Source: Glycomyces albidus (GTDB lineage Bacteria > Actinomycetota > Actinomycetes > Mycobacteriales > Micromonosporaceae). From it: 64,000 nucleotides of DNA. Shown here in pieces: positions 8,123 to 15,859 of the stretch (its first letter is position 1; every line of letters begins with the position of its first letter). A program made the position numbers and the translations under genes. The stretch covers positions 23,363 to 87,362 of the forward strand of contig NZ_WIAO01000020.1 in the NCBI RefSeq assembly GCF_009451885.1, written 5' to 3'. Below the pieces are notes generated by a model that was not told the origin of the DNA, did no database searches, and was given only the letters and a program-made list of their open reading frames with translations.

Positions 8123-9190
8123 ATGAGCACTCCCCCCGCCACTGCCGCCCGCCGCCGCCCCGCTCCTCCCGTCCGCACCGCCGTCGCCGACCGCGCCGCC
8201 GGGGCCGGGCTGGCCCTCACGCACGGCGGCCGCCGCTGGCACCGGCCGCTGCTGGTCCTCGGGATCGCGTGCGGCGCCGTCGCCCTCCTCTCGCTCGCCG
8301 CGATGCCCTTCGACGACCGCACCCTCATGGGCGAGAGCGTCTGGGTGAAGTCCTTCAAGTTCGGGTTCTCCTTCTTCACCTACTGCCTGAGCCTCGCGTG
8401 GCTCCTGTCGCACATGACGAGGCTGCGCCGCACCGGCTGGGTCGTCGGGACCGTGTTCGCCGTGATCAGCGCGGCGGAGGTCGGCGTCATCACCGCCGCG
8501 GCCGCGATGGGCACCTTCAGCCACTTCAACGCCTCCGAGGACGCGTTCAACCAGGTCGTGCAGCTCGCGTTCCAGTTCGTGCCGGTCATGTTCGTGGCGA
8601 ACCTCGTCATGGCGGCCCTGGTCCTGTTCCAGCGCATCGGCGACCGGGCCGTGACCGCCGTGATCCGGTGGGGCCTGCTCCTGTCGAGCCTGGGCATGTT
8701 CGCCGCGTTCTTCATCGTCACCGTCGGCGGCCAGGGCGAGCGGACCCAGGTCGACGCGAACGGGAACGAGGTCCCGCTCAACGCCGGCCACGGCGTCGGC
8801 GACCTCGACGGCAACGGCATGTTCCTCACCGGCTGGTCCACCACCGGCGGCGACATGCGCGTCCCCCACTTCATCGGCCTCCACGGCATCCAGGTCCTCA
8901 TCGGCGTCGCGATGCTGCTCTCCTTCCTCGCCGTCCGCCGCGCCTGGCTCCGCGACGACCGCGTCCGCGGCGCGATCGTCCGCTGGCTCTCCGTCGGCTA
9001 CCTCGGGGTCTTCGCGACCACGGTGTGGCAGGCGGTCCGCGGCCAGTCGTTCATCGCCCCCGACGCGGCCACCCTCGCCGGCTTCGCGGCCTCGGCCCTC
9101 GTCGCCGCCGCGGGCATCGCGATCGCGATCGGCCGGGCCCGCAAGGCCGCCGCGGCCGAGGACGCCGAGCCCGCCCTCGTGCTCCGATAG
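8123..9190 (+). CDS. Polytopic membrane protein of unknown function
   Basis: A 355-aa integral membrane protein with about eight predicted helices (for example LLVLGIACGAVALLSLAAM, FGFSFFTYCLSLAWLLSHM and GTVFAVISAAEVGVITAAAA). A loop rich in Gly/Asp/His (HGVGDLDGNGMFLTGWSTTG) is followed by VPHFIGLHGIQVLIG. The paired histidines in this segment could bind a metal or heme, but that is speculation. Two segments flank a soluble loop at about residues 205-245. I do not recognise a characterised family. The ATG at 8123 follows TAGCGT by seven bases, so a leaderless transcript is possible. An upstream in-frame extension is not protein-like. Confidence 0.75.
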   Translation: MSTPPATAARRRPAPPVRTAVADRAAGAGLALTHGGRRWHRPLLVLGIACGAVALLSLAAMPFDDRTLMGESVWVKSFKFGFSFFTYCLSLAWLLSHMTRLRRTGWVVGTVFAVISAAEVGVITAAAAMGTFSHFNASEDAFNQVVQLAFQFVPVMFVANLVMAALVLFQRIGDRAVTAVIRWGLLLSSLGMFAAFFIVTVGGQGERTQVDANGNEVPLNAGHGVGDLDGNGMFLTGWSTTGGDMRVPHFIGLHGIQVLIGVAMLLSFLAVRRAWLRDDRVRGAIVRWLSVGYLGVFATTVWQAVRGQSFIAPDAATLAGFAASALVAAAGIAIAIGRARKAAAAEDAEPALVLR

Positions 9191-9206
9191 CGCTTGCACA
9201 CTGGGA

Positions 9207-9235
9207 TTGCCCGGGGCCGGGACCGCCGCTAGGCT
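9207..9235 (+). promoter_or_regulatory. Sigma-70-type promoter inside a perfect hairpin
   Basis: TTGCCC (9207-9212), a 17-base spacer and TAGGCT (9230-9235) make a good vegetative promoter for the S66 gene at 9273. The spacer and -10 lie inside a perfect inverted repeat at 9213-9247 (GGGGCCGGGACC / GGTCCCGGCCCC, 11-base loop). The dyad could be a regulator site or the terminator of the upstream membrane-protein gene. Confidence 0.55.
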
Positions 9236-9272
9236 GGTCCCGGCCCCGACGCGTCCCAGGAGGAGGCACGAC

Positions 9273-10250
9273 ATGGAACCGCTGCGTCCCAAGCGGCTCG
9301 AACCCGGCGACACCGTCGCGATCGCGGCCCTGTCCGGCGCGCGGTGGCCGCACCACCGGGTCCACCTCGACGCCGCCGTCGCCGCCCTGGAGGGCCTCGG
9401 CCTCGGCGTCCGGGTGACGGCGCTGGTCGAGTCGGGCGCCCACCACTTCTGGCAGGCGGCCCGGCCCGAGGCCCTGGCCGACGAGTTCAACGCGCTCCTG
9501 AACGACCCCGAGGTGCGCGCGATCATCCCGTTCGAGGGCGGCAACGCCACCACCTCGTACCTCGACCGCATCGACTACGACGCGGTCCGCCGCGACCCGA
9601 AGCCGCTCCTGGGCTTCAGCGACATCACCGCGCTCCACCTGGCGCTGCACTCGCAGACCGGCCTGGTCGGCTTCCACGCCGACCTCGCCCCCGGCCTCGG
9701 CGGCCGCTTCTGGGACGCGGGCCCCGAGCGGCACGCCGAGATCCTCGACCTCGTGCACGGCCTGCTCACCGGCCGGATCGGCGCGGTGTCGCTCCCCGCC
9801 GACCGGCCGTGGGAGACCTGGAGGCCGGGACGGGCGACGGGCCGGCTCGTCGGCGGCCTGCTCGACCGGCTCATCAACGTCCAGGCGTCGCCCTTCGCGC
9901 TCGCGCCGCAGACCTGGGACGGCGCGCTGTTCTTCTGGGAGGACGTGGGCCGCAACCTCGGCCACGTGTGGAACCAGCTCCACGTGCTGCGGATGCAGGG
10001 GGTCTTCGACCGGATCGGCGCGATGATCGTGGGCATCCCGGCGGACATCACCGACCGGGACATACCGGACGGGCGCCTCATCGGCGTCAAGGACGTCGTC
10101 CTCGACGTCCTCGCCGACTACGACTTCCCCGTCCTCGCCGGAGTCGACTTCGGACATACCGGCCCCAATCTGCCGATGCCCGTCGGCGCCTTGGCCTCCG
10201 TCGACGCCACCGCCCGCGAGCTGCGGCTGCTGGAGTCACCGGTCGCCTAG
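9273..10250 (+). CDS. S66 family LD-carboxypeptidase/MccF-like protein with altered nucleophile
   Basis: A 325-aa member of the S66 peptidase family (LD-carboxypeptidases of murein recycling and MccF-like immunity peptidases). The family architecture is clear: PGDTVAIAALSG at the N-terminus, EGGNATTSYLDRIDYDAV (about 88-105), GFSDITALHLA, FFWEDVG, and the C-terminal catalytic-His segment DFGHTGPNLPMPVG. In canonical members the nucleophile is the Ser of GGxxS. Here the aligned residue is Thr93 (GGNAT), so activity may differ or be lost. The start is well defined by AGGAGGAGG six to seven bases upstream of the ATG. Substrate assignment is uncertain. Confidence 0.82.
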   Translation: MEPLRPKRLEPGDTVAIAALSGARWPHHRVHLDAAVAALEGLGLGVRVTALVESGAHHFWQAARPEALADEFNALLNDPEVRAIIPFEGGNATTSYLDRIDYDAVRRDPKPLLGFSDITALHLALHSQTGLVGFHADLAPGLGGRFWDAGPERHAEILDLVHGLLTGRIGAVSLPADRPWETWRPGRATGRLVGGLLDRLINVQASPFALAPQTWDGALFFWEDVGRNLGHVWNQLHVLRMQGVFDRIGAMIVGIPADITDRDIPDGRLIGVKDVVLDVLADYDFPVLAGVDFGHTGPNLPMPVGALASVDATARELRLLESPVA

Positions 10251-10337
10251 ACGCTTCCTGCACGAACGGGTTGTTGTCGCAATTCCGGCCGCCCCAGCGG
10301 TTGCTTTCTTGTGGACCTTCGGGCACGGTTGGTAGAC

Positions 10338-10880
10338 ATGAGGATCCGAACCGGCGGCCCCGCAGACGCAGACGAGATCATGCAACTGAAGAACGCCTCC
10401 TGGCGCGCTGCCTACGCCGGCATCGTCGCCGACGAGGTGCTGGCCGGCCTCTCCGACGAACCTTCCGAAGGCTTCGTGCGCGGCCTCTCGCACCGCCGCG
10501 AGCACGTCATCACCCTCGTCGCGGAGAAGGGCCCCAACGTCATCGGCTTCGCCACCGTCGGCTGGGACCGGCGCGAGGCCACCGAGGCCGAGGCCGGACC
10601 CGGCTGCCCCGGCGAAGTGTGGGCCATCTACGTCCACCCCGACCACTGGGGCCGGGGCGCGGGCACCGCGCTCATGCGCGAGGGCCAGCGCTGGCTCACC
10701 GACGAGGCGCTGCTGCCGATCCGGGTGTGGGAGCTGGTGGGCAACCGGGTGGGGCGCCGCTTCTACGAGCGGTACGGTTTCGCGCCCGACGGCGAGCGCG
10801 GCGAGTTCGAGCTCGGCGGCCGGGCTTACCCGATCGAGCGCCTGGCCCTCCCGAAGGACCGGACCGTCGAGGAGCGCTAG
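10338..10880 (+). CDS. GNAT family N-acetyltransferase
   Basis: A 180-aa acetyl-CoA-dependent N-acetyltransferase. The GNAT core is visible: IRTGGPADADEIMQLKNASW at the start, motif A VWAIYVHPDHWGRGAGTALM (about residues 94-113, with the Q/RxxGxG/A acetyl-CoA loop as WGRGAGT), and motif B VGRRFYERYGFAPDGE. The ATG at 10338 gives the usual GNAT N-terminus. A GTG 27 bases upstream would add nine residues. The gene stands alone, convergent with a RibD/DHFR-like gene. The substrate is unknown. Confidence 0.85.
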   Translation: MRIRTGGPADADEIMQLKNASWRAAYAGIVADEVLAGLSDEPSEGFVRGLSHRREHVITLVAEKGPNVIGFATVGWDRREATEAEAGPGCPGEVWAIYVHPDHWGRGAGTALMREGQRWLTDEALLPIRVWELVGNRVGRRFYERYGFAPDGERGEFELGGRAYPIERLALPKDRTVEER

Positions 10881-11027
10881 CGGCACGGACCCGAGCGGCT
10901 CGGACTGAAGCGGTCGGCCGCGGCCTGGATGCGGGACGCGGTCGGCTGCGGCGGGCCGCGGGGAAAACAGGCTGCGCCCTGCCCGGAGCGGATGCGCATC
11001 GAGGTGATGCGCAAGTGAATGCGCCGC

Positions 11028-11048
11028 GGGCCGGATCGGCTCCGGCCC
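11028..11048. terminator. Hairpin between convergent genes
   Basis: GGGCCGGA and TCCGGCCC form a perfect 8-bp stem with the loop TCGGC. It lies 12 bases from the end of the minus-strand RibD-like gene and about 150 bases after the GNAT gene, so it could serve both. It has no T-tract. Confidence 0.4.
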
Positions 11049-11059
11049 CTCGGGCACCG

Positions 11060-11626
11060 CTACCGGACGACGTCGAAGACCTGCTTCTGGATGCCGTTGC
11101 GGTACACCTCGTGCTCGATGAGCTTGAGGTTGACGGCGTCCTTGTCGGCGTCGCTGAAGAGGCGCTTGCCGGCGCCGAGGAGCTTGGGGAAGACGAGCAG
11201 GTGGTAGCGGTCGACGAGTCCGGCGTCGGCGAGGGAGTGCCCGAGGGTAGCGCTGCCGTGGACGGAGATGGGCCCGCCCTCGGTCTCCTTGAGCGCGGCG
11301 ACCTCGTCGAGGGAGCGCAGGATCGTGGCCGGCCAGCGGTCGTCCTGCTCCTTGAGGGTGGTGGAGACGACGTACCGGGGCATGGCGTTGTAGCCGGCGA
11401 ACTCCTCGGTCATGGTCGGCCAGACCGGTGCGAACGCCTCGTAGGAGACGCGGCCGAGCAGCAGCGCCCCGGCCTCGTTCTGCTCGCGCTCCTTGAGTTC
11501 GTACGCCTCGGGGACGAACTCGATGTCCTTGAAGGTCCAGCCGGTGTTCCGGTACCCGGCCTCGCCGCCGGGGGCTTCCATGACGCCGTCGAGGGAGACG
11601 AACGCGGTGACGATGAGTTGGCGCAT
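11060..11626 (-). CDS. Dihydrofolate reductase/RibD C-terminal family protein
   Basis: A 188-aa protein of the RibD C-terminal/DHFR-like fold (YyaP/YwjB type), a probable NAD(P)H-dependent reductase. Signatures are RQLIVTAFVSLDGVMEAPGG at the N-terminus, LLLGRVSYEAF in the middle, and VHGSATLGHSL plus DRYHLLVFPKLLGAGKRLF toward the C-terminus, the usual nucleotide-binding and dimer strands. The ATG at 11626 starts directly at the first conserved strand and has GAAAGG upstream. An upstream ATG adds 11 poorly conserved residues. No physiological substrate is known for this group. Confidence 0.87.
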   Translation of the reverse strand: MRQLIVTAFVSLDGVMEAPGGEAGYRNTGWTFKDIEFVPEAYELKEREQNEAGALLLGRVSYEAFAPVWPTMTEEFAGYNAMPRYVVSTTLKEQDDRWPATILRSLDEVAALKETEGGPISVHGSATLGHSLADAGLVDRYHLLVFPKLLGAGKRLFSDADKDAVNLKLIEHEVYRNGIQKQVFDVVR

Positions 11627-11726
11627 GACGTGGCCTTTCTGTTCGGGTTGGCTACTCACCCACTATGACGACGGCCCCCGACAGGATTCATCGCAACCCT
11701 GAAATCCGCTTCAGGAGGCGGTGCGG

Positions 11727-12746
11727 TCACGGCAGCCGCAGCCGCGCGAGGACCGGGGCGTGGTCGCTGCCGTCCTTCTCGAGGACCTCCCAGTCGAGGA
11801 CGGCGATGCCGTCCTCGGCGAGGACGTGGTCGAGCGTGACGGCGGGGATGGTCACGAGCCCGTCGAGGTAGCCCTCGGTCGGCTGCCAGGTGGGCCGGAG
11901 CCCGTCGCCGGCGGCCTCGGCGGCGTCGACGTACCCGTCGCCGAGGAGGTCGCGCATGTTGTCGTGGTCGAGGGTGGCGTTGAAGTCGCCGGCGAGCACC
12001 CACGGGGCGCCGCCGTCGGGGCGCGGCAGGTCCGTGAAGTCCTCCTCCCACAAGGGGATCCGCTCCGGGCTCGACGGGGCGGCGGTGTGCACGGCCATGA
12101 ACCGGACGGCTTCGCCGCCCAGGTCGACCTCGGCGCCTATCTGGTAGAAGATCCCGTCCCGGCCGACGGTGTCGATCCGCTCCAGGGGATGCGCCGAGTA
12201 CATGCCGGTCCCGACCGCCAGGCCGTCGGGTTCCAGGATCGAATGGGGGAGCAGCTCCTCCAGGCCGAGCTCGGCGAGCCGGTCGGCCGCGTCCGGGGTG
12301 AGCTCCTGGACGCTCAGCAGGTCCGGCTCGCGCTCCTCGACGAGTTCGACGACCTTCGCCAGGTCCGTCTGCCCCACATAGAGGTTCACCGACATGACCG
12401 TGAACTCGGCGCCGCCGGCCTGCGGCTGCGGGTCGTCGAGGACCCGCGGCACGAGCACCGCCCCGAGCGCGAGCACGGCCGCCCCGGTCACCGCGAGCGC
12501 CGCCCAGTGCCGGACGGCCGCTTGCACTCCCGCCGCCACGAGCGCGGCCGCCGCGAAGTAGGGCACGAACGCCACTGTGGTCACCAGGAGCCAGCCGGCC
12601 TCCAGCCCGAGGAGCCGGATCAGCGTGTACGCGACCACGCCGGCCGTCCCGGCCCACGACAGCACCCGCAGCCACCGCCGCCGCCACCAGGGCCGCTTCG
12701 GTTCGCCCTGCGCTTGGGCCACAGTGGCCACGTCCGCATCAGTCAT
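11727..12746 (-). CDS. Membrane-anchored endonuclease/exonuclease/phosphatase family protein
   Basis: A 339-aa protein with three N-terminal membrane helices (about residues 27-105) followed by an extracytoplasmic EEP (DNase I-like) catalytic domain. The metal and catalytic motifs are present: MSVNLYVG, VQELTPD (metal Glu), the HTAAP strand, LAGDFNATLDH, TLDHVLAEDG and GSDHAPVLA (catalytic Asp-His). Family members hydrolyse phosphodiester bonds in nucleic acids, phospholipids or inositol phosphates. The outward-facing topology is common in actinobacteria, where the substrate is unknown. The start ATG precedes a basic WWRRRWLR stretch, consistent with an inside-first helix. Confidence 0.87.
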   Translation of the reverse strand: MTDADVATVAQAQGEPKRPWWRRRWLRVLSWAGTAGVVAYTLIRLLGLEAGWLLVTTVAFVPYFAAAALVAAGVQAAVRHWAALAVTGAAVLALGAVLVPRVLDDPQPQAGGAEFTVMSVNLYVGQTDLAKVVELVEEREPDLLSVQELTPDAADRLAELGLEELLPHSILEPDGLAVGTGMYSAHPLERIDTVGRDGIFYQIGAEVDLGGEAVRFMAVHTAAPSSPERIPLWEEDFTDLPRPDGGAPWVLAGDFNATLDHDNMRDLLGDGYVDAAEAAGDGLRPTWQPTEGYLDGLVTIPAVTLDHVLAEDGIAVLDWEVLEKDGSDHAPVLARLRLP

Positions 12747-12859
12747 GCGTCAGAAGCGTAGCGGCCGGTGTCCAGTGCGCGAATCCGGCGAACCCACACA
12801 GTTGCGCCACTCCAATAGGATGAGTAGTGCTCATATCGCACAACGCGACTGGAGGATCC

Positions 12860-13261
12860 ATGTTCGGAGAGGACGCGATCGCGCAGCAGCTGGCCGACGC
12901 CCGCGCAACCCTGAGCAGCGCCGTCAAATCCCCTGAGGCCCACCAGATCGACCCGATCGTGGTCGAAGGCGCCGACGGCCTCCTCCGCCTCACCCTCAAC
13001 CCCGCTGGCCGGGTCGACGAGCTCGAAATGGACGGACGCGTGATGCACGCCGGCTCCCAGGCCATCGCCGCCGAGATCAAGCGCATGATCAACACCGCCC
13101 TCGACGAGCGGGCCGAGGCCCTCGGCACCGACGAGCCGGTCCCCGACCTCGAGGCCATGAACGAGACGATCGCCGACATCCAGGACCGCTCCCTGCGCCA
13201 GTTCCAGGCCATGAGCGCCTCCATCAGCGAGGTCATGGCCAAGCTCCACGGGGGACGGTGA
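12860..13261 (+). CDS. YbaB/EbfC-like small protein at the head of the toxin operon
   Basis: A 133-aa alpha/beta protein resembling the YbaB/EbfC DNA-binding family: helix MFGEDAIAQQLADARATL, then beta hairpins VVEGADGLLRLTLNPAGRVDELEMDG, then long C-terminal helices. Such proteins are often the first gene of actinobacterial WXG100/polymorphic-toxin loci, where they may be secretion-linked rather than nucleoid-associated. The ATG at 12860 has GGAGG five bases upstream. The next gene starts on its stop codon (GTGA), so the two are coupled. Function is inferred from fold and context. Confidence 0.75.
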   Translation: MFGEDAIAQQLADARATLSSAVKSPEAHQIDPIVVEGADGLLRLTLNPAGRVDELEMDGRVMHAGSQAIAAEIKRMINTALDERAEALGTDEPVPDLEAMNETIADIQDRSLRQFQAMSASISEVMAKLHGGR

Positions 13262-13590
13262 GTATGCGCGACTTGCACCTCGACTTCGAGTCCATGCGCC
13301 AGGCCGCCGACCAGCTCGACGCCGCCAAGGAGGAGGTCCAGGAACTCCTCGACCAGTTCACCGGCGCCCTGGAGCAGTTCGCCGACGCCTTCGGCGGCGA
13401 CGAGATCGGCATGCTGGTGGGCATCGCCCACCAGGCTTGTGTCGATGCCCTCACTGGCTGCTTCACCACGAACATCGAGGACCTGGCCGACTATGCGCAA
13501 TGCGTGCGCGAGATGGCCGACGACCATGAGGCCGGCGACGATGCGGTCGCCCAGATCTTCTCCACGCTGCAGAGCGAACTTGGACGCTGA
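13258..13590 (+). CDS. WXG100-like helical protein
   Basis: A 110-aa all-helical protein (108 aa from the alternative ATG at 13264). Two long amphipathic helices (MRQAADQLDAAKEEVQELLD and the NIEDLADYAQCVREMADD segment) flank a short turn (FGGDEIGML), as in ESX/type VII WXG100-type partners, although a strict WxG is absent. The GTG at 13258 overlaps the YbaB-like stop codon. It precedes the toxin leader by 37 bases. It may be a chaperone or co-secreted partner of the toxin. It contains two cysteines, unusual for ESX partners. Confidence 0.7.
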   Translation: MSMRDLHLDFESMRQAADQLDAAKEEVQELLDQFTGALEQFADAFGGDEIGMLVGIAHQACVDALTGCFTTNIEDLADYAQCVREMADDHEAGDDAVAQIFSTLQSELGR

Positions 13591-13627
13591 CCCGCCATAC
13601 CCCTGAACCTTTGCGAGGAGGTACCCC

Positions 13628-14122
13628 GTGGGCTTGGAGTTGCCATCCGAGCTGACCGGACTGCTGAGCATGCTCGGCTATGACTGGCCCGAATCCGATG
13701 AGGAGTCGATATTCAACCTCGCCGGTGAGTGGACCGGCATGGCGGATCAGATAACCGGGAAGATCGAGAATCTTGAGGCCGCCGCCCGAACACTGGTCGA
13801 GAACAACGTCGGCCAGGAGATCGATGCGTTCCGGGACGAATGGGAGGATGCGGAGTCCGCGGTGCGGAATCTCGCCGACGCGACCGACCCGAGCAACATC
13901 ATCAACATAGGCCTCACCCTCGCCGCTGGAGTGATTCTGGCACTGAAGGTCCAGGTGATCATCCAGTTGGTGATGCTCGCCTTCCAGATCGCCCAGGCGA
14001 TCGCGACCGCCGTGGTCACCTTCGGGGCCTCGCTCGCCCAGATCCCGATCTTCAAGATCATCAGCGGCATCATCATTGACCAGCTCATCGGAATGGCGAT
14101 CGAGATGGTGCTGAATGGCTAG
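13628..14122 (+). CDS. WXG100-like toxin secretion leader (N-terminal half of a split polymorphic toxin)
   Basis: A 164-aa protein matching the N-terminal leader of actinobacterial polymorphic toxins: GLELPSELTGLLSMLGYDWP, ESDEESIFNLAGEW, a helical WXG100-like core (to about residue 95), then hydrophobic helices ending TAVVTFGASLAQIPIFKII. In intact toxins this leader continues into a linker and a C-terminal enzymatic domain. Here it stops (TAG at 14120-14122), eight bases into the next gene, which carries the toxin domain in another frame. Export by an ESX/type VII system is inferred; no ESX machinery is in the window. SD-like GAGGAGGT precedes the GTG start. Confidence 0.8.
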   Translation: MGLELPSELTGLLSMLGYDWPESDEESIFNLAGEWTGMADQITGKIENLEAAARTLVENNVGQEIDAFRDEWEDAESAVRNLADATDPSNIINIGLTLAAGVILALKVQVIIQLVMLAFQIAQAIATAVVTFGASLAQIPIFKIISGIIIDQLIGMAIEMVLNG

Positions 14123-14723
14123 GAAACGCACTCGCGCCAACCGCGAAGCCGTGGAGGCCGGCAGTGGTCTGATCGCCCGCATCCTCAAGCGGGCCGACAT
14201 CTTCCGTTTCGGCAAGGGCCGGTCGCCCAACACCCCCGGGACGCCGGGAAGGACGGACTACCCGAACTCGATCGATGCCGACCGGGCCACCCTCAATCAG
14301 AGGCTCCGTGAGAAGTACGACCGGATCATGGACAAGAACGGTCCCGAGTACCAGACCAACCGCGAACGCGGACCGGTCCTGTCCGGCATCATGGACCGGA
14401 AGACCGGCAAGGTCTACTTCGGTCAGAACCACGCCGACCCGCCCGGCGACCTGCACCCTTCGATCAAGTCGCGGGTCGACGCCCGGAACGACGACATCGC
14501 GAATGGCCGGGTCCCGACTCCCGAGTTCCTCGGGAAACCGGGATCCCACTCCGAGGTGTACGCCTGGAACGAGGTGTTGAAAGACCGACCCGACGCAAAG
14601 CCCGAGGACCTCATCGTGGATAACATCAGGCTCAAGGGCTCCAAGAAGGGCGAGTTCATCGAGTGCTGCGCGAACTGCAGCAGCATCGTGGAAGGGATCG
14701 ACGGGTGGGACAGGAAGAACTGA
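14115..14723 (+). CDS. YwqJ-type deaminase toxin domain protein
   Basis: A 202-aa protein whose C-terminal half matches the YwqJ-like deaminase toxins of the cytidine-deaminase-like superfamily. The conserved run is RGPVLSGIMDRKTGKVYFGQ, LHPSIKSRVDARND, GSHSEVYAWNEVL (H145 and E147, Zn ligand and proton shuttle), then FIECCANCSSIVEGI (C185-x-x-C188, the other Zn ligands). The N-terminal 50 residues are basic. It overlaps the leader gene by eight bases in the +1 frame, so it is either a separate coupled gene or the second half of a frameshifted toxin. Its target (nucleic acid or nucleotide) is not known. The putative antitoxin follows directly. Confidence 0.8.
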   Translation: MARKRTRANREAVEAGSGLIARILKRADIFRFGKGRSPNTPGTPGRTDYPNSIDADRATLNQRLREKYDRIMDKNGPEYQTNRERGPVLSGIMDRKTGKVYFGQNHADPPGDLHPSIKSRVDARNDDIANGRVPTPEFLGKPGSHSEVYAWNEVLKDRPDAKPEDLIVDNIRLKGSKKGEFIECCANCSSIVEGIDGWDRKN

Positions 14724-15178
14724 CGGACACCTCGGCGATGCCGAGGGTCCCCGACGACGACCTGGATATGGACGCAGATCAGCGCGTCTCATACGAAGGA
14801 CGGCGGTTCACCGGGATCGGGTTCGAAGACAACCGCGACGGTGGTCGCGATGAGATCGCTTACCGCGATGGTTACCAGCATGGACCGGCCAGAACCTTGG
14901 CCGCCGACGGGACGGTGCTTGCGGAGGACTGGTACTGCAAGGCGATCCGTCACGGCATCTCGCGCGAGTTCAAAGCCGATGGGAGCTTGCTCTCGGCGGT
15001 CGGCTATGACGGCGGTACCGTCGTTTGGAGAGTGTCCTTCAACGGGGACAGGATCACTGAGCAGTGGTCGCTGCCCGCCGATGCGCCTGAACTTGAATCC
15101 ATCGCCAAGACCAGATCCGTGTACGGACTCCCCTTGATCCCAGGCCCGGCCGCCGCCGCCGACCTCACCGCGCACTGA
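14705..15178 (+). CDS. YwqK-like (MORN-repeat) antitoxin/immunity protein
   Basis: A 157-aa protein with MORN-like repeats: RDEIAYRDGYQHGPARTLAA, DGTVLAEDWYCKAIRHGISR and EFKADGSLLSAVGYDGG. This is the pattern of the YwqK antitoxin family, which partners YwqJ deaminase toxins in Bacillus. I place the start at the GTG at 14705, which overlaps the toxin gene by 19 bases and has GGAAGGGA upstream; a later ATG at 14741 is possible. Overlap with the toxin ensures co-translation. It has no signal peptide, so it acts in the cytoplasm, as expected for an immunity protein. Confidence 0.75.
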   Translation: MGQEELTDTSAMPRVPDDDLDMDADQRVSYEGRRFTGIGFEDNRDGGRDEIAYRDGYQHGPARTLAADGTVLAEDWYCKAIRHGISREFKADGSLLSAVGYDGGTVVWRVSFNGDRITEQWSLPADAPELESIAKTRSVYGLPLIPGPAAAADLTAH

Positions 15179-15230
15179 CCGTCCGGCCTGGGACCACGCG
15201 GTTCGCCCTCATCAGGACAGTTGACAGATC

Positions 15231-15824
15231 GTGAACCACCGGAAGGATGTCGAGAGGATCCGATCGAAGCTTGAACTGCTGCGCGGCCTTCCCGCCGCGC
15301 AGCGGCTCGGCGTCATCGTGGGCACCGGGGAGCCTCTTCCCGCAATCGACGGCGTCCGGGCCGAGATCACCGATGTCTTCAGTCTGTTCACCGTCCTCCG
15401 GGGCAGCTGCCTCCAGTTCGTGCGGCCGAAGTCGATCACCTCGACGCAGGCGTGGGAGGAGCGGGAGGAACTTCTCGGCTGTCCGCTCGACAACCCGTTC
15501 GACATCGGTTTCTTCCATCTGAACATGCCGGACGACATCCCGGGATTCCAAGGGGAGCCGGTGATCCGCGTCGACCGCACCGACGGCGGGGTCTACTACC
15601 TGAACGGCGACGACTACGCCTTCTATTACGCGAACGACGTCGATGAGATCGAGACACATGAATTCGAAGTGGACACCGCGGTATTCTTCGACGATTTCGT
15701 CTTGGGCAAGCGCTACAACGAGCTCATCGATGTCGTCATGGGCGAGGCCGCACACCGGCGGGACCGCAAGCACCGGTACGTCGACAGCTGGAGGACCCTT
15801 CTCGAACAAGGCGGCCTGCTGTGA
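15231..15824 (+). CDS. Putative second immunity protein, unknown family
   Basis: A 197-aa soluble protein beginning MNHRKDVERIRSKLELLRGL. The C-terminal half alternates short beta strands and acidic turns: GEPVIRVDRTDGGVYYLNGD, DYAFYYANDVDEIETHEF, and VDTAVFFDDFVLGKRYNELI. Size, acidity and position (50 bases after the YwqK-like gene, same strand) fit an immunity protein, and the strand pattern is loosely like SUKH/SMI1-KNR4 proteins. I cannot assign it to a family with confidence. Its GC content looks lower than that of its neighbours, like the rest of this island. Confidence 0.6.
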   Translation: MNHRKDVERIRSKLELLRGLPAAQRLGVIVGTGEPLPAIDGVRAEITDVFSLFTVLRGSCLQFVRPKSITSTQAWEEREELLGCPLDNPFDIGFFHLNMPDDIPGFQGEPVIRVDRTDGGVYYLNGDDYAFYYANDVDEIETHEFEVDTAVFFDDFVLGKRYNELIDVVMGEAAHRRDRKHRYVDSWRTLLEQGGLL

Positions 15825-15859
15825 CGACGCACGACTGAGCTGAGCGGATTGGAAGCGCG

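Noticed and set aside
12781-12859. A -35/-10 pair (TTGCGC/TAGGAT) for the toxin operon
   Set aside because: The spacing of 8 bases is far too short for sigma-70-type recognition.
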